Positions 21,050-34,778 are shown, counted from the stretch's first letter. The stretch: 60,035 nt of DNA from Ophiocordyceps camponoti-saundersi (nom. inval.) (GCA_003339415.1 PDHQ01000214.1:1-60035); one strand, 5' to 3'. Translations and numbers: made by a program. The notes: generated by a model not told the origin, from the letters alone.

Positions 21050-23735
21050 ATAAATATTTAACTACTAATAGGATATATAACTAAAATATTACTAATATTA
21101 TTTATAATAAAAAGTCTAAATAGAAAAGCTTTAGATTTTACTACGCTTAATATTAATTTAATATAAGAATAAACTTATACCGCTTAGAGACCTAATATTT
21201 AAACCTCTTATTAGAAAAAAAAGATAGTCTCGATTTCTTAACTTACGTAAGGCCGCGTAACTAAACCGCGCCTTAGAGTAAAATTTAACTTAGATAACTT
21301 AGATAAATTATAATAAGATAAACTAGAGTAGGAGATTTATCGCTAATTAGTTATATTAAGCACGGAGCTTAATAATAACGCTAGGGAAAGCCTAGCTTTA
21401 AGAGATATACTAACTTTAATTATTCCTAAGCTTACCCTAAGACTAACTACTCGATTATTACCTCTAGAAATAGAAATTTAAACTTACTTTTAAAAGCTTA
21501 AGCTAGCTAAAAAATAATATAAGTTAGAGAAAATCTAAGCTATAAAAAAATATAATATTCCGCTATTTAAACTAGGAAATAGGTTAAAAATACCCTAGTA
21601 ATATTAAATATCCTTTAATTATTTTAGGTTATATTATTAATTTATACGTAACTTAATAAACTAATATAATATTAGAAGAAGATTAAGTTTCTAAAAGGTA
21701 AGGAGGTTATTATAAATCTTATTTAATTATTCGAATTATAAAACTTACTAGCGGATATTTTATCTTATAATACGCTTAATTAGGTAATTTAGAGAGATAT
21801 TATAGCGCTAGCTAAAGCTATCTTATTAATATTAGGGTATAATTAAAAGCTATATTAAAAGTTATTAGTATATTATTATTATATTAAATAAAGGCTTTAT
21901 AATTAATCTAGTTAATAAGGCCTTTATAGCTAATAATACCCTCCTTATAATCTAGTTACCTTAACTAAATATAATTAGAATAGCGAATAACGAACTTACG
22001 ATTATTAAAAAAGTTACCTACTTTTAAGTAATTATAATAGGAATCCTAGCTAATATAAAAATATATATATTAGGAGATTATAATAATTAAGATATCTTAT
22101 TAGGCCGCGTATAGCTAAGACGCGTTAAGGCTATAAAATATTATATAAAGGAATAGCTAAAGATTACTAGCTTAGAAAATATTATTTAGATTATTCCGAT
22201 TTTCCTAATATTTAATTTATTTAAGCTAGATAGGAAAACGCTATAAGCCCCTAAATATCTAAAAATAATTACTAATAATAAAAATAAGATTATATTCGTT
22301 AAAGATAATAAGCTTATTTTAGAAAAGGTTAAAGATATTTTATCCGCTATTAATAAATAACTAGCTTCTTAAGTAAAGTAAGACTTTCTAAAAAATTAAT
22401 AGCTATCTCTTATAAGGGCTAAATAATAAGGTAGCTAAACATAATATAGAAAAAGGTAAATAAAGTATTATAGCCTTAGATTTAGTAAAAGCTAGTAATA
22501 TCTATTAGTAAGTAAGTAAAAATAATATTACCTAAGTTTATATAAAAGAAAATATATAAAGTAATAAGTTTTAAATAGATAGCGGAGAAATTAAAGTTAA
22601 TAAATAAATAGTTACTTAAATATTTAAGATAGCTTAGAGGAGTAAAAAAGTTATTAGAAATAGAATTAGCTAACTTAAAAAAAAATAAGATAGCTAGGAA
22701 TAAGAGTAATATAGAAAAGGTAATCTACGACTATAATAAGCTAGATATAATAGATTTTTTAAAATATCCCCGATATCGGATAAACTAGGAGAAAATAAAT
22801 AATAAAGATAATACTAACTATATATTATATCTTAGATAAGTAAGTATTATAATAATAAATATTTTAAGACTTATATCTTATAAAGGTATTACCCCGGATT
22901 TAGTTATTTATCCTTTATTAGATACTTTAATTAGGGAAATCGACGCGTAGTTTAAATAAAGCCTTATTACGCTAGGAGATTATATTAAAATAGAAAAATA
23001 AAAAAAGAAAGTTATAAGATTATATTTTACTTATAAGGATTATTTTATTTCTACTCTTAAGGAGATTTAGCTTATATAACTAATTACTTATTAAATTAAA
23101 TTAAAAGAGGGAGTAATACTAGCTATATTTAAATAAATAAAAATATAATAAGCTTAAACGGATCTTTATAAATAAGGTATTCCTAATAATAGAAAAAGTA
23201 AATATTATTTAACTTATTAGCGATAATACGGAATAAGTAGCTAGAACTTTATTTATTAAAAAATACTTACTAAACCTAGCGGCTTAGAGAATAATTTACG
23301 ATTACCGCGATATTAATAGGAATATAGTAAAACTAAGATATTTATATTATAACTTAAAGGTTAATTTAAACTAAGTATATATTAAATAACTAATAGTTTT
23401 CTCTTAGTTAGGTATATCTAATAAGTTCTAGTTAATCCTAATATAGCTAGAAGATATATATAAGATAGGCTTTACCGCCCTTAATAGTATATAGGAATAT
23501 ATTAATATACCGTAAGGACTAATAAGCGCCCCCTTTACGTACGTAAAGTACGGGGATATCGCGTTTAGTAAATTAATATTAGCGGATAAGGTTAAATACT
23601 AAACGTTACTAGGTTTTACTATAGAGTACTTAACGTTAATGTTTGTTTATATCGACGATTATAACTTTAGAAGTAAAACCTTTAATAGATATTTCGATTT
23701 CCTCCGATTATAGATAATATACTTGCGAAGACGCT
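21050..23735 (+). pseudogene. pol: Protease and reverse transcriptase of element G
   Basis: Continues the G coding strand after the hAT insertion. Near 22068-22125 the frame gives ILGDYNNQDILLGR followed by VQLRRVKAI, the C-terminal block of retropepsin-like proteases (ILG...DILLGRPWL). At 23460-23545 it gives GFTALNSIQEYINIPQGL with SAPFTYVKYGD, matching the RT block around MPFGLTNAPATF. At 23639-23715 MFVYIDDYNFRSKTF matches the RT active site VYLDDILIFSKT, with both Asp retained. Stops are TAA/TAG. After FDFLRL (23715) the RT thumb, RNase H and integrase are not found, so pol looks truncated or replaced. Placement in Ty3/gypsy is from these short blocks only. Confidence 0.75.
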
Positions 23736-23739
23736 AATA

Positions 23740-24940
23740 AAAACGCTAATAAAATTAACGCTAGCTAAGCTGATAACCCCGAGTTCTGCTAAGGCGATAT
23801 CTATTCCGATAAGCTAACTAATTCCCTCTTAAACGACCCCGTCAGGCCTATTATAGAAATCCGTTAAATAGGGATAGATAAAAACGACCCCTACCTTTAG
23901 TTCTACTACCTAGGTTCTAATAAAGAAAGTTATTATAACCCCTACCTCTAGTTTTACTACTTAGGTTCTAATAAAGAAAGTCGTTATATCTACTAGGGCT
24001 ATTACCTTTAATTTTACTACCTAAGTTCTAATAACTATTACCTCTAAGGCTACTACCTTTACCGTAATAGCTTTAAGAAAGATAGTTACTTTATAGATAT
24101 TTATTCTTATAAAAATAGCTATTTTATAGATCCTTATATTAGTAATAACGATCCCGCCTATACCTAAGTAGCTATAAGCCGCCTAAATTATCTATATAGT
24201 AATTATAAACTCGAATATTTATAAGAGAGAGATATAAACTATATTAATAACTAAGTAATAAACTAAAATAAAAGTACTTATAAATATAATAAGCGCTAAG
24301 ATAAAAACGCTTATAATTATTATATATAAGTAGAAAGTTAGATAACTAACCGAATAATAAACTATAATAAATAAATAGAGAGATTAATAAATAACTAAGA
24401 TAAGAGAAATTATCCGCTATAAATATACGGAATTTTAGATAGCGATAAAAATAAAATAAGGTATTAGATAGATAATATCTATAAAGAAGAATAAAAGAAT
24501 AATCTTTATAATTTATAATAAATTAATAAAGATATTTAATTAAATATTACTCTAATTAAAAAGACTCCTAATAAATACGACTAATATTACCTAATTATAA
24601 AGAGCTATTAAGGAAATATTATAAGATATTTTCTAATTAATATTAATCCGGGAGGTTATTAAAAAAATAATATATAATACTCTTTAATCTATATTAATTT
24701 AAGATATTATCTAAACCCCTCTAAATATAGTTATTAAATTAATATTACGCTAAATAATAAAAGCGTTTTTCGAAAAGTTCGATAGATAAACGATATTAGA
24801 CTTATCTATATAATATTCTAACTAAATACGTAAGTTAAAAAAGCCTATTATTATTACCTAGTTAGGCGATAAAGTAATTAAAAAGGTAAAGCTATCGGAC
24901 TAAGGATAAGAAAAAAGGTCTCCTACTAAGTTAAGTAAAT
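23740..24940 (+). pseudogene. Tyr/Asn-rich frame with internal repeats, unidentified
   Basis: Directly after the RT fragment one plus frame is open except for TAA/TAG and gives a protein-like product of about 400 codons, unusually rich in Tyr, Asn and Ser. It begins with an acidic/Asn-rich part and goes through a repeated block (QFYYLGSNKES twice, then a variant). Further on are Ser/Tyr/Asn-rich and charged segments and a basic end. Some Tyr will be former His or Cys and some Asn former Asp. It stands where RNase H and integrase would be, but shows no DDE or HHCC signature. It may be an extra ORF of G or another element fused in. Confidence 0.45.
23887..24030 (+). repeat. In-frame tandem repeats of 51-60 bp
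   Basis: CCCCTACCTYTAGTTYTACT recurs at 23888 and 23939 (51 bp apart), and a diverged copy begins about 24003 (60 bp). Both spacings are multiples of three, so the protein frame is kept. Confidence 0.75.
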
Positions 24941-25071
24941 TAACGGAAATTAGGGGTATACCGCCTTAATCTAAGTACTTCTAATCTAGGCTATTTAAGG
25001 AGGGTTATAATAGAGAGGTTTAAATAGAGAAGGTAATTATAAGCGATTATAATAAAGATACCCCCTTACTT

Positions 25072-25269
25072 TATTAGATAGGCGTTAGAGGACAAGGTAT
25101 AAGGGGATAAGGGATAGGAGGATAAGAAAAGGGAACTTAGAGGAATTATTATTATTATTAGACTTACTATTAAACTAATATAAAAAGGATTATAACTACT
25201 AATACCTTAACGTATAATACTATACGATCTAATCTAATCTTATAATTTAAGACTAATTAAGGGATTTTA
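25072..25269 (+). repeat. G 3' LTR
   Basis: 198 bp, direct copy of 11222-11419. Differences are mostly C/T and G/A. Followed by CTAT at 25270-25273. Confidence 0.85.
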
Positions 25270-25849
25270 CTATTTAAATACTTATTTAAATATATAAAAT
25301 ATTAGTTAAGGAATATATAAAGTAAGGAGTAATATTATAAAATTAGAAGGATATTATATAAAGAGTCTTACTAACTTAAGCAGGCTATATAAGGTATAAG
25401 GCTATAAGGATAATACGAGGCTATTAGAGTATTATAAGATGCTTTAATAATTTCCTTTATTATATATATTACTAAGCGGTTTAGTTAAGCGCTTAGAAGT
25501 TTCCGCTAAAGGCGGGTACTTATAAATAAGTTATAAACTATTCTATCTTTACTTATAGATAGCTATAATTCTAAGGCCGCCTCTAAGTTCCTAAATAAAA
25601 ACTCTTAACTATTATATTTATCTAATAAACTTATAATTCTTTTATAATAAAATACCTTAATAAGAATATTACCTTTATATTTTTTCGATATAAGTTTTAT
25701 TAAAATAGTATATTTATAAATATAGTATATTTTATTTATAATTATTATTATTATAAAAATTACTTTAATTATTAATACTATTAAAAATTATTTTAGCTAT
25801 TACCTCTTTTTAAATAATTCTAAATAACTTTTTTTATAAACTTTATAAT
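25270..25849. other. Unassigned stretch between G and E2
   Basis: AT-rich with short GC patches (TTCCGCTAAAGGCGGGTACT at about 25501-25520 and AAGGCCGCC). No clear long frame, repeat boundary or RNA gene was found. If G is removed this joins the sequence before 11218. Confidence 0.4.
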
Positions 25850-26336
25850 TATTAGTTAGGTATCCTTCCTAAGCCGAATAGGAGGCTAATATCGCGTTTC
25901 GCTCTTATTATAGTATATAAGTTAATAGCTATAAGGAACTTTATATATATATATATTAACCTAATTAATAAGGTTCGGGTATTTTTACCGGATTATATAG
26001 CTAAAAGAATATTATATCTCCTATCTAATATACTTTAGCGGAAGGAGTTACGAATAATTAATTTAATAACTCTATTTATAACTTCTTACTTAAATAAAAG
26101 TATAGAAAAGATTAACGTATTATATATATATCCGGCTATACTCCCTTCTACCCTCGATTTCTATTATATTAATAACGTATATTATATTAATATTATATTA
26201 GTCTCGGATCGGTATTATCTTAAGTTTAACTCCTCTTTATACGTGCCTCTAACCTCTTACTTTACTTATATAAAGATAGTAATCTCTATAACGCGTATTA
26301 TATTCCTAAGTAGCTAGTAATATATATATTCTAATA
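25850..26336 (-). repeat. E2 3' LTR (subfamily A, left)
   Basis: Reverse complement of the E1 LTR: TATTAGTTAGGTATCC at the left and TATATATTCTAATA at the right, 487 bp. Confidence 0.9.
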
Positions 26337-26349
26337 TTAGTAACTTTTC

Positions 26350-26855
26350 TATTAGAATATATATATTACTAGCTGCCTAGGAATATAACACGCGTTAAAT
26401 ACGCGTAATACGCGTCGCAGAGATTACTATTTTTATATAAATAAAATAGGAGGTTAGAGGTATATATAAAAAGGAGTTAAACTTAAGATAATACCGATCT
26501 AAGACTAGTATAATATTAATATAATATATATCGTTAATATAATAGGAATCGAAGGTAGGAGGGAGTATAGCTAAATATATATATAATATATTTATTTTTC
26601 TATACTTTTTAAAAGAGAGATAAGTTATAAGTAAAGTTATTATTTAATCTTTTATAACTTTATTAGCTAGAGTATATCGTGCGGTAAATATAATATTCTT
26701 ATATACTATATAGTTTAGATAAGTTACCCGAATTTTATTATTTAAGTTAATATAGTATATATATTTTAAGTTTAATTTATTAATATTTTTATTATAAGAA
26801 GTTTATAATATAACTTTAGCTACCTATTTAGTTTAGGAAAAATACCTAACTAATA
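26350..26855 (+). repeat. E3 5' LTR (A start, B end)
   Basis: 506 bp. The first 230 bp match subfamily A, then the sequence changes to the B form (TTTTTAAAAGAGAGATAAGT and onward) and ends CCTAACTAATA. CA/TG survive at CTGCCTAGG, AACACGCG and TCGTGCGG. Confidence 0.9.
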
Positions 26856-27531
26856 TTAATTAGTAATAAAGCTAAGTTATATCGCAGATTTAATTACCTT
26901 TTATTACTTAAAACTTAGTTAACTAATATAAGCTAAAATACTAACTTCGTTATTATTTAACTTTAGTTTAGATTAGAAATAAAAAAGTAATTTAAATAGT
27001 AAATATTTATTAAAATATTAACTTTTAGGAAACTATAATTATTATTTTAATAATATATAAATATACTTTAACTAATATTTAGTTAGTAACTTAATAATTT
27101 AGATATCCTAATACTTAGCGATAACCTATTATAAGTTAATATTATCTATTCTTTCTTCTTTTTACTTTTAGTTTAGGATTTTTAAGAACTTATTTTAATT
27201 TTAACTTAAAATCTTATTAACCTTAAATTAGTTTTAATAGTTACTTTATAACTATTATTTACTAAACTTTTATAAGTTTAGTATTAGAAGTCTCTTATAA
27301 TTAAGTTAATTTAGCAAAATATAAAAGATAAAAATAATAAAAAGAAAAAAAAAATAATAAAAATAATAAAAATAAAAAAGAAACCTTAAGACCGGAGTCC
27401 CCTAATACTACTCCTAGCGCAGACGCCGAGGAGGACGCGCCTCTTACTAAGCCTAGAGTATAAAGTAAGCGATATTAGCGTACTAATAATATTAATTAAA
27501 TATTAATTTAAACTTAAATAAGGATTATATT

Positions 27532-27536
27532 ATTAT
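27532..27536 (+). repeat. Target-site duplication of E4, left
   Basis: ATTAT, repeated at 31133-31137. Removing E4 and one copy restores the GGATTATATTATTATTAAAC word seen in E1 at about 5171-5190. Confidence 0.9.
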
Positions 27537-28044
27537 TATTAGAATATATATATCGCTAGCTGCTTAGGAATATAATACGCGTTAAATACGCGTAGCACGC
27601 GTTATAAAGATAACTATCTTTATATAAATAAAATAGGAGGTTAAGGATATATATAAAGAGGAGTTAAACTTAAGATAATACTAATCCGAGACTAATATAA
27701 TATTAATATAATATATAAAGTTAATATAGGAGGAGGATAGGGAGGTAATTAGTAGGAGGGGGAACGTATATATAATATACTTACTTTTTTATATTTTTTA
27801 AAAGAGAGATAAATTATAAATAAAATTATTATTTAATCTTTTATAATTTTATTAGCTAAAGTATATTATATAATAAATATAATATTCCTATATATTATAT
27901 AATCTAAATAAGTTACCTAAACCTTATTATCTAAGTTAATATAATATATATATTCTAAGTTTAATTTATTAATATTTTTATTATAAGAAATTTATAATAT
28001 TACTTTAGCTACTTATTTAGCTTAGAAAAGATACCTAATTAATA
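27537..28044 (+). repeat. E4 5' LTR (subfamily B)
   Basis: 508 bp; starts TATTAGAATATATATATCGC and ends CCTAATTAATA. Subfamily B has TTAATATAGGAGGAGGATAG in the middle, absent from A. Confidence 0.9.
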
Positions 28045-29523
28045 TTAATTAGTAATAAAGCTAGGTTATATCGCGGACTTAATTACTTTTTATTACTTAA
28101 AATTTAGTTAACTAATATAAGCTAAAATACTAGCTTCGTTATTATTTAACCTTATTTTAGATTAGAAATAGAAAAGTAATTTAAATAGTAAATATTTATT
28201 AAAATACTAACTTCTAAGAAACTATAATTATTATTTCGATAATATATAAATATATTTTAATTAATATTTAATTAATAACTTAATAATTCGAATATCTTAA
28301 TATTTAGCGATAACTTATTATAAGTTAATATTATCTATTCTTTCTTCTCTTTATTTTTAGTTTAGGATTTTTAGGAACTTATTTTAATTTTAATTTAAAG
28401 TCCTATTAACTTTAAATTAATTTTAATAGTTACTCTATAATTATTATTTACTAAGCTTTTATAAATTTAGTATTAGAAATCTCTTATAATTAAGTTAAGT
28501 TAGTAATATATAAGAGATAAAAATAATAAAAAATAAAAATAATAAGAAAAAAAAAAGTAAAATCCCTAAAATTAAAATCCCTTACCCCTACTCCTAACGC
28601 GGATATCTAAGAGGGCGCGACGCGCGATAATTATATAAAGCTAGCTAAGTAATATTACTATATTAGTAATATTTATTAAATATTAACTTAAATATATATA
28701 AGGATTAGATTATTATTAAACTTATTTTAGCACGCTAGTTTTTATATAAAAGCGTATTATCGCCTATAAATATAGTAAAAGCTTACGTAAAAGTAATAAT
28801 AGCTAAGATAATTTATTAAATTAATATTAATTTATATAAAGTTAAGTTTTAATAAGATATATATATATTATTATATTAGATACCCTTTTTAATATATTAA
28901 TAGTAAGTAGTTACTAGCTAAGATACTTATTCTTAATAAGTATTAATAGCTAGCTTTTACTTACTTATATAGCTAATATAATTTTAATATAAAGGTACCC
29001 TCTTAATATTACCGCGCTAAATAATATTACGCTACGCTTAGAATAATAGCGTAAGTAGCGGCGGGAATATAAAAAGATTACGCTTAGCGGGTTATATTTA
29101 ATAAAATATAATAAGCGTTACCGCTAGCGTAGGCGACGGTATTCGCGGGCGCGGGCGAAAAGTAATCGCGGATACCGTAAAAGGAGCTTATAAGGGGCGC
29201 GTAAAGGAGATAGGGGTAGGATACGCGTAATATATATTCGAAGCTAAGTTTAGAGTATATTAAAAACTAGGTTAATTTTAACTTATAACTAATATAAATT
29301 AGAGCTAGAATTAATATACTTTTACGCCGCTAGTAAATTAAAGCCTTAAAAATATTATTATTATTAATATTATTCTTAAACTTAGGATTTAAAATAATAA
29401 TCTAATAACTACGCGGAGTAGTAAGCGTATAAGGGGGCGGTCCTAATATATAATAAATCTTAAGTTAAGGTTAGTAAAAGCTTACTATAATATTAACTTA
29501 GAATTAACTTAAACTTACCTTTT

Positions 29524-29527
<4 letters not shown>

Positions 29528-29572
<45 letters not shown>
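29528..29572 (+). repeat. (AAT)n microsatellite in E4
   Basis: Triplet run at the family's constant site. Confidence 0.85.
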
Positions 29573-29577
<5 letters not shown>

Positions 29578-29760
29578 TAAAAGGAAAAGAAAAGGAATAA
29601 AAAGCTTAGATATAAGGTAATTTAGAAGTAAAGTACTAAGTTACTAATTTACCCCGCTAAATAAAATATATACTTACCCCTTTTATAAGTAATATATTAA
29701 TATATACTAACCCCTCTTATAAATATAAGAGGTATATACCTTTTAAGTATAAATACCCCT

Positions 29761-29770
29761 CCCCCCCCCC
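29761..29770 (+). repeat. Poly-C run in E4
   Basis: C10 preceded by CCCCT. The same site is G12 in E5 (45567-45578) and G14 in E7 (56128-56141) on the opposite strand. It marks internal form B and its length varies between copies. Confidence 0.85.
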
Positions 29771-30624
29771 TTTTAAAATTTTTTTTCCTTTCCCTCTTTA
29801 TAATTACCTTTGTCTTTTTTATTTATTTTTCGTAAATAACCTAGCGAAAATTTACTAAGTATCGCATTTTTTATTTAGTATATTATACTATATTTATTTT
29901 TCGTTTCTTTAGTTCTTAGACTAGAAAGAGAATATTATTAAAGGATTATAATACCCCTAAAGTTAAGAATTACGCCGCCCCGGGGGTATTATAATATAAA
30001 GACTATAATAACCCGGCGAAATTATAAATATTACGGTATAGGAACGCTTAGTATTATAAGAAGGAGATAACCCTCGCTAGCTATAAAGGTTTACCGGTTA
30101 ATAAGGGAGATTCCCTTTTACATAGCTAGTATTTACTAAGGGTTTTTAAAGTAAGATACCTTAGTAATATCCCCGTAGCTAGCTTATATTATATTTAAGG
30201 GAGTTACTTATTAGTCCTAGAGTTTAGAAATAACTAAGCCCCGGAACTAGCTTATAGCGGTAGCTAATAATATATAGTATTAAGCTTTATATTAGTAACG
30301 ATATATAGCGTTAAGTTTATTACTTAAACCTTATCTATTATTTATAAAATATAGATAATAAGGAAACGTAATATATAGCTTAATATATACTATCTTAGGG
30401 AATTATATTAGAATTATTAAAAAATATATCGAATATTAGTACGATATTAACCTAAGTTTATTTATAAATTAGTAAAGTAAAGGTATCTATTAGTTTTAAA
30501 CTATATAAGTTTTTAAAAATAGAGAAATAATTCGATTTATAAAAGCTATTAAAAGAACCTAATTATACTTAGATTACTTACTTAATAAATATATATTCCT
30601 AACTATAAAAAGAAAAGCTATTAA

Positions 30625-31132
30625 TATTAAAATATATATATCGCTAGCTACTTAGGAATATAATACGCGTTAAATATATATAGCACGCGTCGTAGAGATA
30701 ACTATCTCTATATAAATAAAGTAAGAGGTTAGGGATATATATAAAAAGGAGTTAAATTTAAAATAATACTAATTTAAGATTAATATAATATTAATATAAT
30801 ATACGAAGTTAATATAGGAGGAGGATAAGGAGGTAGTTAGTAAGAGGGGGAATATATATATAATATACTTACTTTTCTATATTTTTTAAAAGAGAGATAA
30901 GTTATAAGTAAAGTTATTATTTAATCTTTTATAACTCTATTAGTTAGAGTATATTATATAATAAACGTAATATTCCTATACGCTATATAATCTAAATAAG
31001 TTACCCGAACCTTATTATCTAAGTTAATATAGTATACGTATTCTAGGTTTAATCTATTAGTATTTTTATTACGAGAAGTTTATAATACGACTCTAGCTAC
31101 TTATTCGGCTTAGGAAGGATACCTAACCGATA
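30625..31132 (+). repeat. E4 3' LTR (subfamily B)
   Basis: 508 bp; starts TATTAAAATATATATATCGC and ends CCTAACCGATA, followed by ATTAT. Confidence 0.9.
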
Positions 31133-31947
31133 ATTATTAAACTTACTTTAGCGCGCTAATTTTTATATAAGGGCGTATTATCGCTTATAAAAATAGCTAA
31201 AGCTTAAGCTAAGGCCGCTATTATAAAAACTATTTACTAAGTTAATATTAGCTTATATAATATTTAAATTTAAAAAATAAGCTATATATATATTATTATA
31301 ATAAATACTTATTTTTATATAAGTATAATAAGCTACCGCTAGCTAAAATACTTATTTTTAATAAGCGTTAATAGCTAGCTTCTATTTACTTATATAACTA
31401 ATATAATTTTAATAAGGGGGTACCTTTTTTATATTACCGCGTTTAATTTAGTTACGCTACGCCTAGGATAACGGCGTAAGCAGCGGTATAAACGCGAAAA
31501 AATTATAGTCCTTAGGTTATATATAATAGGGCGTAATCGGAGTCGCTACGTTTATAAATAATAGTATCTTAGCGCGCGGGTAAAATAAAATAGCTAATAT
31601 AATACTTAGAGCGTAAGCTACTAAGGAAATAAGTAATAAATATATATATTAAAAGGAAGCTAAGTTTAAAAATATATTAATACTTAATATAATTTTAATT
31701 TATAGCTAACTTAAAGTTAAGTTAAGATTAATATATTTTCTATACGCTAATATATTATTTTATATAATATATTATTATTATTAATATTAGCTTCTAACTT
31801 AGGGCTTAAGATAATAATATAATAGCTATATAGCGTAATAGGAGTATAAGGGTATTACTTAAGTATAAATATAATCTTACCTTAAAGTTAGTATAAATTT
31901 TTATTATACTTAGCTTAAAATTAACTTAAATTTACTTTTAGTATACG

Positions 31948-31949
<2 letters not shown>

Positions 31950-31979
<30 letters not shown>

Positions 31980-31980
31980 T
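31950..31980 (+). repeat. (AAT)n microsatellite in E3
   Basis: Triplet run at the family's constant site. Confidence 0.85.
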
Positions 31981-33019
31981 AACGCGGAGAAGAAAGGAAG
32001 AAAAGGAATATAAAGCTAAGATGTAAGGTAATTTATAAGTCAGGTTACTAACTTACTAATTTACCCCTTTATAATAAGTATATATACTTATTTTATATTA
32101 TTAAGGTAAACTAATATTTAAGGTATTAGTATATATTTTTACTATTAAGGTAAATTAATATATAGTAAATTAGTATATATTATTATTATTAAAGTTAATA
32201 TCTAAATTAGTATATACCTCTTAACTATAAAAGGCCCCTTATCCCCCCTCTAATTTTCCTTTCTTTCCCCCTTATATTAATTTTTTTAATATTTATTTTT
32301 TTTATTTTTCGAAGATTACCTAAACCTCTCCTTACTAAGTATATCTCTTTTTATTTTATATATTTTATCTATTTTTCTAATTTATAGACTAGAAAAGAAA
32401 AGCTATTAGGGGAGTATAATACCCTTATTATACCCCCGGGGCTACGATATAAAGAAAAATAATATATATCGTAAAGGCGTTAAACCGCCCTAGGGGTATA
32501 GTAATAATAATTAAATAGTAAAGATAAGGCTTAAGATAATAAGACTAAGTTAATAAATACTATAATATAAAAATAAGAAATATTATAAGGATTTAACTAC
32601 TAGCCTTATAGCTATTTAGAAGTAACTAAAGCTATAGGACTAGCTAATAAACTTAAATATTCTATCGCGGCGTTATACTATATTTTCTTAATAATAATAT
32701 ATAATATTATAACTATTACCTTATAGCCCTTATTTACTTTTAATAACGTAAAGGGATAACGCGAAAGATAATTTAATATATATTACCTTAAAAGGTAATA
32801 CTAAAATTAGTAAGAAAATAATTAGATATTTACCTAATATTAACTTAAACTTATTAATAAATTAGTAAGGTAAAGGGTATCTATAAGACTTTAAACTATA
32901 TAAGTCTTTAAAAGTAGAAAAATAATTCGATTTATAATAGCTATTAAAGGAACCTAATTATACCTTAACTACTTATATAGTAAGATAAATATTCCTAACT
33001 AGAAAAGAAAAGTTATTAA

Positions 33020-33525
33020 TATTAGAATATATATATTACTAGCTACTTAGGAATATAATACGCGTTAAATATATATAATACGCGTTATAAAGATTACTAT
33101 CTTTATATAAATAAAGTAAAAGGTTAAAGGTATATATAAAAAGGAGTTAAACTTAAGATAATACTAATCTAAGATTAATATAATATTAATATAATATATA
33201 TTATTAATATAATAGAAATTAAGGGCAGGAGGGAGTATAGCTAAATATATATATAATATACTTATTTTTCTATACTTTTTAAAAAAGAAATAAGTTATAA
33301 GTAAAGTTATTATTTAATCTTTTATAACTTTATTAGCTAAAGTATATTATATAGTAAATATAATATTCCTATATATTATATAATTTAGATAAGTTACCCG
33401 AACTTTATTATTTAAGTTAATATAATATACGTATTTTAAGTTTAATCTATTAGTATTTTTATTATAAGAAGTTTATAATATAACTCTAGCTACCTATTCG
33501 GCTTAGGAAGGATACCTAACTAATA
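33020..33525 (+). repeat. E3 3' LTR
   Basis: 506 bp partner of 26350-26855, followed by TTTTC at 33526-33530. The E2 sequence resumes at 33531. Confidence 0.9.
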
Positions 33526-34697
33526 TTTTCTTTTCTAATTAGGAATATTTATCTTACTATATAGGTAGTTAAGGTATAATTAAGTTCCTTTAATAGCTAT
33601 TATAGATCGAATTATTTTTCTACTTTTAAGGACTTATATAATTTAAGGTCTTATAGATACTTTTTACCTTACTAATCTATTAATAAGTTCGGGTCGATAT
33701 CGAGTAGATATTTAATTATTTTCTTACTAATTCTAATATTACCTCCTAAAGTAATACGTATTAAATTATTTTTCGCGTTATCCCTTTATATTATCGAAAG
33801 TAAATAAGGGCTATAAGGTAATAATCGTAATATTATATATTATCGCTAAGAAAATATAATATAATATTACGATAGAATATTTAAGTTTATTAGCTAATCT
33901 TATAGCTATAATTACTTTTAAATAGCTATAAGACTAATAATTTAATCTTTTAAATATTTAATAAACTAGCTATAAGGATATTACTAGGGCGTTTTATTTT
34001 AGAAACTTTTAATAAGTACTAGTTATTATAAGGGGGAATATCCCTTATTAACTAATAAACCCTTATAGCTAGTAAAGGTTATCTTTATTTTATAATATTT
34101 CTTATTCCTATACTATAATATTCGTTAACTTAGTTTTATTATCTCTAGCCTTATCCTCGCTATTCGATTATTATTATTATACCCCTAAAGCGATTTAATA
34201 CTTTTATAATATACGTTATTCTTCTTTACGTTATAGCCCTGGGGGTATAATAGAGGTATTATACTCCCCTAGTAACTTTTCTTTTCTAGTCTATAGATTA
34301 GAAAAGTAAATAGAATATATAAAATAAAAAAAGATATACTTAGTAAGGAGGGGTCTAAGTAATCTTCGAAAAATAAAAAGAATAAATATCGAAAAAACTA
34401 ATATAAGGGGAAAAGAAAAGAAAATTAGAAAGGGGGGATAGGGGGCCTTTTATAGTTAAGAGGTACGTACTAATTTAGATACTAACCTTAATAATAATAA
34501 TATATATTAACTTACTATATATTAATTTACCTTAATAGTAAAAATATATATTAATATTTTAAATATTAGTTTACCTTAATAATATAAAGTAAGGGTATAT
34601 ATTTATTATAAGGGGGTAAATTAGTAAGTTAGTAACTTTACTTATAAATTACCTTACGCCTTAGCTTTATATTCCCCTTTTTCCCTTCTCTTTTACA

Positions 34698-34723
34698 TTA
34701 ATTATTACTATTATTATTATTAC

Positions 34724-34775
<52 letters not shown>
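34698..34775 (-). repeat. (ATT)n microsatellite in E2
   Basis: The longest triplet run at this site in the family, with two ACT interruptions near its start. Confidence 0.9.

Positions 34776-34778
<3 letters not shown>

Larger units (their letters stand above)
11222..25269 (+). mobile_element. G: Ty3/gypsy-like LTR retrotransposon split by a hAT element
   Basis: Identical-length LTRs (198 bp) at 11222-11419 and 25072-25269 with a CTAT duplication bound this 14 kb element. The order is LTR, candidate primer-binding site, gag frame (about 11780-13246), hAT insertion, then protease and RT (21050-23735), all on the plus strand. Protease before RT fits either superfamily. The RT words VYIDD and IPQGLTSAP correspond to the Ty3/gypsy VYLDD and MPFGLTNAP blocks. 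The RT frame fades soon after YIDD, and neither RNase H nor integrase can be seen. Instead a separate Tyr/Asn-rich frame (23740-24940) fills the 3' part. Confidence 0.8.
27537..31132 (+). mobile_element. E4: complete LTR element, subfamily B, inside E3
   Basis: Two 508-bp LTRs and an internal region of 2,580 bp with a perfect ATTAT duplication. It is the innermost of three nested copies of one family (E2, E3, E4), hence the youngest of them. The internal region is of form B: different from E1 through the middle, with a C10 run at 29761-29770 and a microsatellite at 29528-29572. No pol motif is seen. Confidence 0.9.
26350..33525 (+). mobile_element. E3: LTR element inserted in E2 and split by E4
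   Basis: LTRs of 506 bp at 26350-26855 and 33020-33525, with a perfect TTTTC duplication at 26345-26349 and 33526-33530. It inserted in the polypurine tract of E2, 13 bp from the E2 LTR. E4 (27537-31132) interrupts its internal region. The LTR 3' halves are of subfamily B. The internal region left of E4 is B-like and that right of E4 is A-like, so E3 is a mosaic. It lacks about 140 bp relative to E1 in the gag-like part (junction near 32596). Confidence 0.9.
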
